A DNA stretch of 15,780 nucleotides, taken from contig JAWOFN010000047.1 in the NCBI GenBank assembly GCA_046497505.1, positions 1 through 15,780 of the forward strand. The letters are read 5' to 3'. The stretch is from JAWOFN01 sp046497505 [NCBI: bacterium]. GTDB taxonomy: Bacteria; Blakebacterota; Blakebacteria; Blakebacterales. Positions 11,485 through 15,780 of this stretch are shown here, piece after piece. The first letter of the stretch is position 1. Every line of letters begins with the position of its first letter. Below the pieces are notes generated by a model. That model saw only the letters and a list, made by a program, of their open reading frames with translations, had not been told where the DNA came from and made no database searches. A program made the translations under genes and the position numbers.

Positions 11485-14253
11485 ATGACCACGCCTGCCA
11501 ACGACCCCTTCGACGTGCGTCGCACTTTCCCCCCCGCCGGGGGTCCGGAGTGCACCTGCTGGAGCCTGCCCGCCCTGGAAGAGGGCGGAGTGGGCCCGAT
11601 CTCCCGCCTCCCGGTGAGCCTCCGCATCGTGCTGGAGAGTGTGCTGCGGCACCTCGACGGCGAGACGGTCACCGAGGAGGATGTGAAGACACTGGCCAAC
11701 TGGGATGCTGCCGACCCCGCCGGCGCGGAGATCCCCTTCACCGTGGCCCGGGTGCTGATGCAGGACTTCACCGGCGTGCCGGCCATCGTGGACCTGGCGG
11801 CCATGCGGGCGGCGGTGGACCGGGCGGGCAAGCCCGGCTCGGTCATCAACCCGCTGGTCCCGGTGGAGATGGTCATCGACCACTCGGTGCAGGTGGACGC
11901 CTTCGGCACCTCCGACGCCCTGCGAATCAACACAGAGTACGAATTCGAGCGGAACAGAGAGCGCTATCAGTTCCTGAAGTGGGGACAGCAGGCCTTCGAG
12001 GATTTCCGCGTGGTGCCGCCGGCCATCGGCATCTGCCACCAGGTGAACCTGGAGTACCTGGCCCGGGGCGTGTTCACCGAGGAGCGGGACGGCGAGCGCC
12101 TCTGCTACTTCGACACCCTGGTGGGTACGGACAGCCACACCACCATGATCAACGGCATCGGTGTGGTGGGATGGGGGGTGGGGGGCATCGAGGCGGAGGC
12201 GGCCCTGCTGGGCCAGCCGGTGACCTTCCTCACTCCCGAGGTCGTGGGGGTCCACATGAGCGGCGAGCTGCGGGAGGGGACCACCGCCACCGACCTGGTG
12301 CTCACCGTGACCCAGCTCCTTCGGCGCACCGGCGTGGTGGGCAAGTTCGTAGAGTACTTCGGCGAGGGGGTGGAGAGCCTCTCGCTGCCCGACCGGGCCA
12401 CCATCGCCAACATGAGTCCGGAGTACGGCGCCACCATGGGCTTCTTCCCCGTGGACGAGCAGACCCTGGACTACTACCGCCTCACCGGCCGGAGTGAGGA
12501 GCAGATCCAGCTCATCAGGGACTACTTCACCGCCCAAGGTATGTTCGGCATCCCGAAGAGGGGTGAGGTGGACTACACGCAGGTGCTGGAGCTGGACCTG
12601 GAGAGCATAGAGGCCAGCGTGGCGGGGCCCAGGCTCCCCCAGGACCGCAAGGCACTGGCCGTCCTGAAGCAGGAGTTCACCGCCGACCTGGAGCGTCCGC
12701 AGGGGCAGGGAGGGTTCGGCAAGCCGGGCGGCGCGGCCGCCGCGGCATTCGCCACCCAGGCGGAGTCCGCTGCCGACACCGCGGTCGCGGCGGCCGATCG
12801 TGGGGAGACCTTCGTCCTCAAGCACGGGGACGTGGTCATCGCCGCCATCACCTCCTGCACCAACACTTCGAACCCCGTGGTGATGATGGGTGCGGGCCTG
12901 CTGGCCAGGAACGCGGTGGAGGCGGGGCTGACGGTGGAACCGTACGTGAAGACCAGCCTGGCCCCGGGGAGCCGGGTGGTCACGGACTATCTGGAGAGGA
13001 GCGGCCTGCTCCCCTACCTGGAACAGCTGGGCTTCGACGTGGTGGGCTACGGCTGCACCACATGTATCGGCAACTCAGGCCCGCTGCCCGAGGAGGTCCG
13101 GCGGCAGGTGGTGGAGAACGACCTGGTCACGGCCAGCGTGCTGAGCGGGAACCGCAACTTCGAGGCCCGGGTCCACCCGGACGTGAAGGCCTCCTACCTC
13201 TGCAGCCCGCCCCTGGTGGTGGCCTTCGCCCTGGCGGGCACGGTGCTGAAGGACCTCACCACCGAACCGCTGGGTGAGGGGGAGAAGGGGCAGCCGGTCT
13301 ACCTGAAGGACGTCTGGCCCTCCCGGAAGCAGATCATGGACTTCATCGCCGAGACGATCGGACCGGAGTCCTTCCGCGAGAAGTACGCGGACATCGAGGT
13401 TCAGGCCGCCGAGTGGAACGCCCTGGATGCTCCGACGGGTCAGACCTACGGGTGGGACCCCGGGAGCACCTACATCCAGGAGCCCCCCTACTTCCTGGGC
13501 GACTTCGACCCCTACGAGGAGCCGGCCTACACCACCTCCGACCTGGAGGGGGCCCGGGCGCTGCTCGTGCTGGGGGACAACGTGACCACTGACCACATCA
13601 GCCCGGCGGGCCGTTTCGCGCCCGACACCCCGGCGGGCAAGTGGCTCCAGGCCCGGGGGGTGGAGCCGAAGGACTTCAACTCGTACGGTTCGCGCCGCGG
13701 GAACCATGAGGTGATGATCCGGGGAACCTTCGCCAACAACCGGATCAAGAACCGGATGGTCCCCGGTGTGGAGGGAGGCTTCACCCGGCACATGCCGGAC
13801 GGCACGGAGATGACGGTCTTCGAGGCGGCCGCGAAGTACATGGGTGAGAGGACCCCGCTGGTGGTGCTCGCGGGGGAGAACTACGGCACCGGCTCCAGCC
13901 GGGACTGGGCCGCCAAGGGCACCAAGCTCCTGGGCGTGCGGGCCGTGGCGGCCACCTCCTATGAGCGGATCCACCGGAGCAACCTGGTGGGCATGGGGGT
14001 GCTCCCCCTGCAGTTCGAGAGGGGTGAATCGGCGGAGATCCTGGGGCTGGACGGCACCGAGGTCTTCTCGATCAAGGACCTGGCGAGCGGCCTGGAGCCC
14101 GGCGGCGAGCTGGTGCTGGCGTGGGAGAAGCCGGAGGGCGCCACCGGTTCCACGACCGTGAAGGTGCGTCTGGACACACCGGTCGAGGTGCAGTACTACC
14201 GCCACGGCGGGATACTGGACTTCGTGCTTCGCAGGCTCATCGAGGAGGCGTAG
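11485..14253 (+). CDS. acnA: Aconitate hydratase A
   Basis: The 922-residue TCA-cycle enzyme interconverts citrate and isocitrate through cis-aconitate in the cytoplasm, using a [4Fe-4S] cluster. The three cluster cysteines are C458 ([10 protein letters not shown]), C524 and C527 ([15 protein letters not shown]). Their spacing of 66 and 3 equals that of E. coli AcnA (C435, C501, C504). Other signatures are [20 protein letters not shown] (214-233) and, in the C-terminal swivel domain, [17 protein letters not shown]. Length is about 30 residues above E. coli AcnA; part of this is an Ala- and Gly-rich insert at about 412-430 ([19 protein letters not shown]). The ATG at 11485 fits the family N-terminus (FDVRRTF), although its ribosome binding site is weak. 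The stop is seven bases before ispG, indicating one transcript. Confidence 0.98.
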   Translation: MTTPANDPFDVRRTFPPAGGPECTCWSLPALEEGGVGPISRLPVSLRIVLESVLRHLDGETVTEEDVKTLANWDAADPAGAEIPFTVARVLMQDFTGVPAIVDLAAMRAAVDRAGKPGSVINPLVPVEMVIDHSVQVDAFGTSDALRINTEYEFERNRERYQFLKWGQQAFEDFRVVPPAIGICHQVNLEYLARGVFTEERDGERLCYFDTLVGTDSHTTMINGIGVVGWGVGGIEAEAALLGQPVTFLTPEVVGVHMSGELREGTTATDLVLTVTQLLRRTGVVGKFVEYFGEGVESLSLPDRATIANMSPEYGATMGFFPVDEQTLDYYRLTGRSEEQIQLIRDYFTAQGMFGIPKRGEVDYTQVLELDLESIEASVAGPRLPQDRKALAVLKQEFTADLERPQGQGGFGKPGGAAAAAFATQAESAADTAVAAADRGETFVLKHGDVVIAAITSCTNTSNPVVMMGAGLLARNAVEAGLTVEPYVKTSLAPGSRVVTDYLERSGLLPYLEQLGFDVVGYGCTTCIGNSGPLPEEVRRQVVENDLVTASVLSGNRNFEARVHPDVKASYLCSPPLVVAFALAGTVLKDLTTEPLGEGEKGQPVYLKDVWPSRKQIMDFIAETIGPESFREKYADIEVQAAEWNALDAPTGQTYGWDPGSTYIQEPPYFLGDFDPYEEPAYTTSDLEGARALLVLGDNVTTDHISPAGRFAPDTPAGKWLQARGVEPKDFNSYGSRRGNHEVMIRGTFANNRIKNRMVPGVEGGFTRHMPDGTEMTVFEAAAKYMGERTPLVVLAGENYGTGSSRDWAAKGTKLLGVRAVAATSYERIHRSNLVGMGVLPLQFERGESAEILGLDGTEVFSIKDLASGLEPGGELVLAWEKPEGATGSTTVKVRLDTPVEVQYYRHGGILDFVLRRLIEEA

Positions 14254-14260
14254 AGCGGAC

Positions 14261-15499
14261 GTGATCGCAGGCTGCGAGCGGCGGGTCAGTGTGCCCGTGG
14301 ACGTGGGCGGGGTGAGGGTCGGCGGCGAGGCGCCCATCCGGGTGCAGTCGATGACGAATACCGACACCGCCGACGTGGCGTCCACCGCCGAACAGGTGAT
14401 CCTGCTGGCCCGGGCCGGGAGCGAACTGGTCCGGATCACGGTGAATACACGCCAGGCAGCGGAAGCGGTGCCCGCCATCGCCGAGAAGGTCCGCGCCGCC
14501 GGTGTACAGGTCCCCATCATCGGGGACTTCCACTACAACGGTCACGTGCTCCTGTCCGAATTTCCCGACACCGCCCTGGCCCTCGACAAATACCGGATCA
14601 ACCCGGGGAACGTCGGCGGAGGCGACCACCGGGGCACCAACTTCACCGCCATCGTGAAGAAGGCGGTGGAATACGAGAAGCCGGTGCGCATCGGGGTGAA
14701 CTGGGGCTCGATCGACCAGGCCCTGCTCACCCGCCTCATGGACGCCAACGCAGAACTCGACGAGCCGAAAGAGGCGGCAGAGGTCATGCGGGAGGCCCTG
14801 GTCCAGAGCGCGGTGCGCAGCGGCGAACTGGCCGAGGAGGCGGGCCTGCCCCACGACCGCATCATCGTCTCCTGCAAGGTGAGCAGCGTGCAGGACCTCA
14901 TCGCGGTCTACCGCGAGCTGGGCCGGAGATGCGACTACCCCATCCACCTGGGACTCACCGAGGCCGGCATGGGGGACAAGGGGGTCATCGCCTCCACCGC
15001 GGGGCTGGCCGTGCTCCTGCAGGAGGGGATCGGGGACACGATCCGAATCAGCCTCACCCCCGAACCCCGGGGGGACCGGGCCCGGGAGGTCCGGGTGGCC
15101 CAGCAGGTCCTCCAGAGCATGGGGCTGCGCCAGTTCACCCCCCAGGTCACATCCTGCCCGGGGTGCGGCCGCACCACCAGCACCTTCTTCCAGGAGATGG
15201 CCGCAGAGATCGAGACCTACCTGCGCGAGCGGATGGAGGTGTGGCGACAGACCCATCCCGGGGTCGAAGGCCTCGAGGTGGCCGTGATGGGGTGCGTGGT
15301 GAACGGCCCGGGCGAAAGCAAGCACGCCGACATCGGCATCAGCCTTCCGGGCACCTTCGAGGAGCCGAAGGCCCCGGTCTACGTGGACGGTGCCCTCTTC
15401 GCCACCCTGAAGGGGGAGGGGATCGTGGAGGAGTTCATCGCGATCCTGGACGACTACGTGGATACCCGCTACGGGAAGACGGAGGAGGCCACGGCCTGA
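14261..15499 (+). CDS. ispG: 4-hydroxy-3-methylbut-2-en-1-yl diphosphate synthase (IspG/GcpE)
   Basis: The 412-residue [4Fe-4S] enzyme of the non-mevalonate isoprenoid pathway converts methylerythritol cyclodiphosphate to HMBPP. The TIM-barrel start is typical ([26 protein letters not shown]). Cluster ligands are C299 and C302 (SCPGCGR), C345 and E352 (GCVVNGPGE); the Cys-Glu distance of 7 is the same as in E. coli. It is longer than the 372-residue E. coli protein. The extra length falls in the central region ([20 protein letters not shown]), as in other long bacterial IspG forms. The start is GTG at 14261 with only a weak ribosome binding site. It lies seven bases after acnA, so translational coupling is likely. 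The 3' end holds the Shine-Dalgarno of the next gene. Confidence 0.96.
   Translation: MIAGCERRVSVPVDVGGVRVGGEAPIRVQSMTNTDTADVASTAEQVILLARAGSELVRITVNTRQAAEAVPAIAEKVRAAGVQVPIIGDFHYNGHVLLSEFPDTALALDKYRINPGNVGGGDHRGTNFTAIVKKAVEYEKPVRIGVNWGSIDQALLTRLMDANAELDEPKEAAEVMREALVQSAVRSGELAEEAGLPHDRIIVSCKVSSVQDLIAVYRELGRRCDYPIHLGLTEAGMGDKGVIASTAGLAVLLQEGIGDTIRISLTPEPRGDRAREVRVAQQVLQSMGLRQFTPQVTSCPGCGRTTSTFFQEMAAEIETYLRERMEVWRQTHPGVEGLEVAVMGCVVNGPGESKHADIGISLPGTFEEPKAPVYVDGALFATLKGEGIVEEFIAILDDYVDTRYGKTEEATA
15481..15488 (+). promoter_or_regulatory. Ribosome binding site that points to a CTG start for pabB
   Basis: GGAGGAGG lies inside the last codons of ispG. It is seven bases before CTG at 15496, ideal spacing for initiation there. 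No ATG, GTG or TTG in the pabB frame lies at a usable distance from it; the next canonical start, GTG at 15541, is 52 bases away. Confidence 0.6.
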
Positions 15500-15780
15500 G
15501 CAGAGACCCCCGCCTCATCCTCCAGGCCGCGCCGGGCCCGGTGTGGCTCCACCTCGATCACCCGCGGGAGACCGTCACGGCCGAGGACCCCGAGAGGATC
15601 CCCGCCGCGCTGGAGCGCGTGGACCAGGCGGTCACGGGCGGGGGCCTCTTCGCCGCCGGCTACATCGCCTACGAGGCGGGGGCCGCCTTCGGCCTGGCCG
15701 CCCACGACCCCGACCCCGACGGCCCTCCGATCCTCTGGTTCGGCCTCTACGACCCCGGGGATCGCTCCCCCCGCCCCCTG
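15496..15780 (+). CDS. pabB: Aminodeoxychorismate synthase component I, N-terminal part (runs off window)
   Basis: The frame is open for 95 codons to the window end. It reads [20 protein letters not shown] near the start, then [38 protein letters not shown] and ILWFGLYD. This is the N-terminal domain of PabB-type enzymes (the AAG.I.YEAA.AF motif and [L/I]WFG[L/V]), which make 4-amino-4-deoxychorismate for folate synthesis. The catalytic chorismate-binding domain lies outside the window. The start is placed at CTG 15496, overlapping the ispG stop (CTGA), because of the strong Shine-Dalgarno at 15481-15488 and because residues before 15541 look homologous. GTG at 15541 is the first canonical alternative but has no ribosome binding site. 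It appears to be the third gene of the acnA-ispG-pabB group. Confidence 0.8.
   Translation, partial: MSRDPRLILQAAPGPVWLHLDHPRETVTAEDPERIPAALERVDQAVTGGGLFAAGYIAYEAGAAFGLAAHDPDPDGPPILWFGLYDPGDRSPRPL

Noticed and set aside
11311-14520. Long minus-strand open frames opposite acnA and ispG (ending at 11311 and 13075)
   Set aside because: These are shadows created by strong GC bias at third positions. acnA and ispG are unambiguous on the + strand.
1-15780. CRISPR array
   Set aside because: The only spaced repeats are the attC arms and one propeller-blade repeat. No regular repeat-spacer pattern exists.

Overview
The window looks like part of a GC-rich bacterial chromosome in which an accessory left third (about 1-4,850) abuts housekeeping-type sequence (about 4,900-15,780). 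By eye the right part is clearly richer in G+C and in GC-ending codons. Secreted six-bladed propeller proteins, a tricorn-type S41 protease and a secreted esterase next to standard metabolic genes would fit Gemmatimonadota or a similar soil or marine lineage. That placement is inference; the window has no rRNA or marker gene that settles it.

Left end, 1-2,155: a run of integron gene cassettes with no integrase in view. Four attC sites are visible: a partial one at 1-23 and full ones at 298-357, 1475-1534 and 2095-2155. They delimit cassette A (18-351, no recognisable gene), cassette B (352-1528, a secreted beta-propeller protein) and cassette C (1529-2149, a LapA-like membrane protein plus a coiled-coil stress-type protein). 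In A and B the R'' box at the cassette end is the exact reverse complement of the R' box at the cassette start, as expected for a mobile circle; in C it differs by one base. All cassette genes read left to right with the attC at their 3' side, so any integrase should lie to the left.

2,156-4,829: five genes on the + strand, mostly related to toxin-antitoxin (TA) systems but without a recognisable toxin. They are a minimal nucleotidyltransferase (MNT) with altered catalytic residues, a 63-residue antitoxin-like protein, a HigA-family antitoxin, a class I SAM-dependent methyltransferase, and a 288-residue protein. The last appears to string together a DUF433 antitoxin domain, an antitoxin-tail-like helix, an addiction-module (PF09720-like) segment, a HI1420-antidote-like segment and a complete MNT domain. 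This mosaic is the most unusual object in the window.

4,938-11,333: a haloalkane-dehalogenase-type hydrolase, then an M20 deacylase gene that has lost its central catalytic part and has a shifted C-terminal frame. Next come a convergent 1,080-residue tricorn-like S41 protease with a signal peptide and a divergent secreted alpha/beta-hydrolase esterase. A small two-helix membrane protein lies on the minus strand.

11,485-15,780: acnA (aconitase), ispG (isoprenoid precursor synthesis) and the start of pabB (folate precursor synthesis). They are tightly packed on the + strand as a probable operon. pabB appears to begin at a CTG codon that overlaps the ispG stop and is preceded by a strong Shine-Dalgarno sequence.
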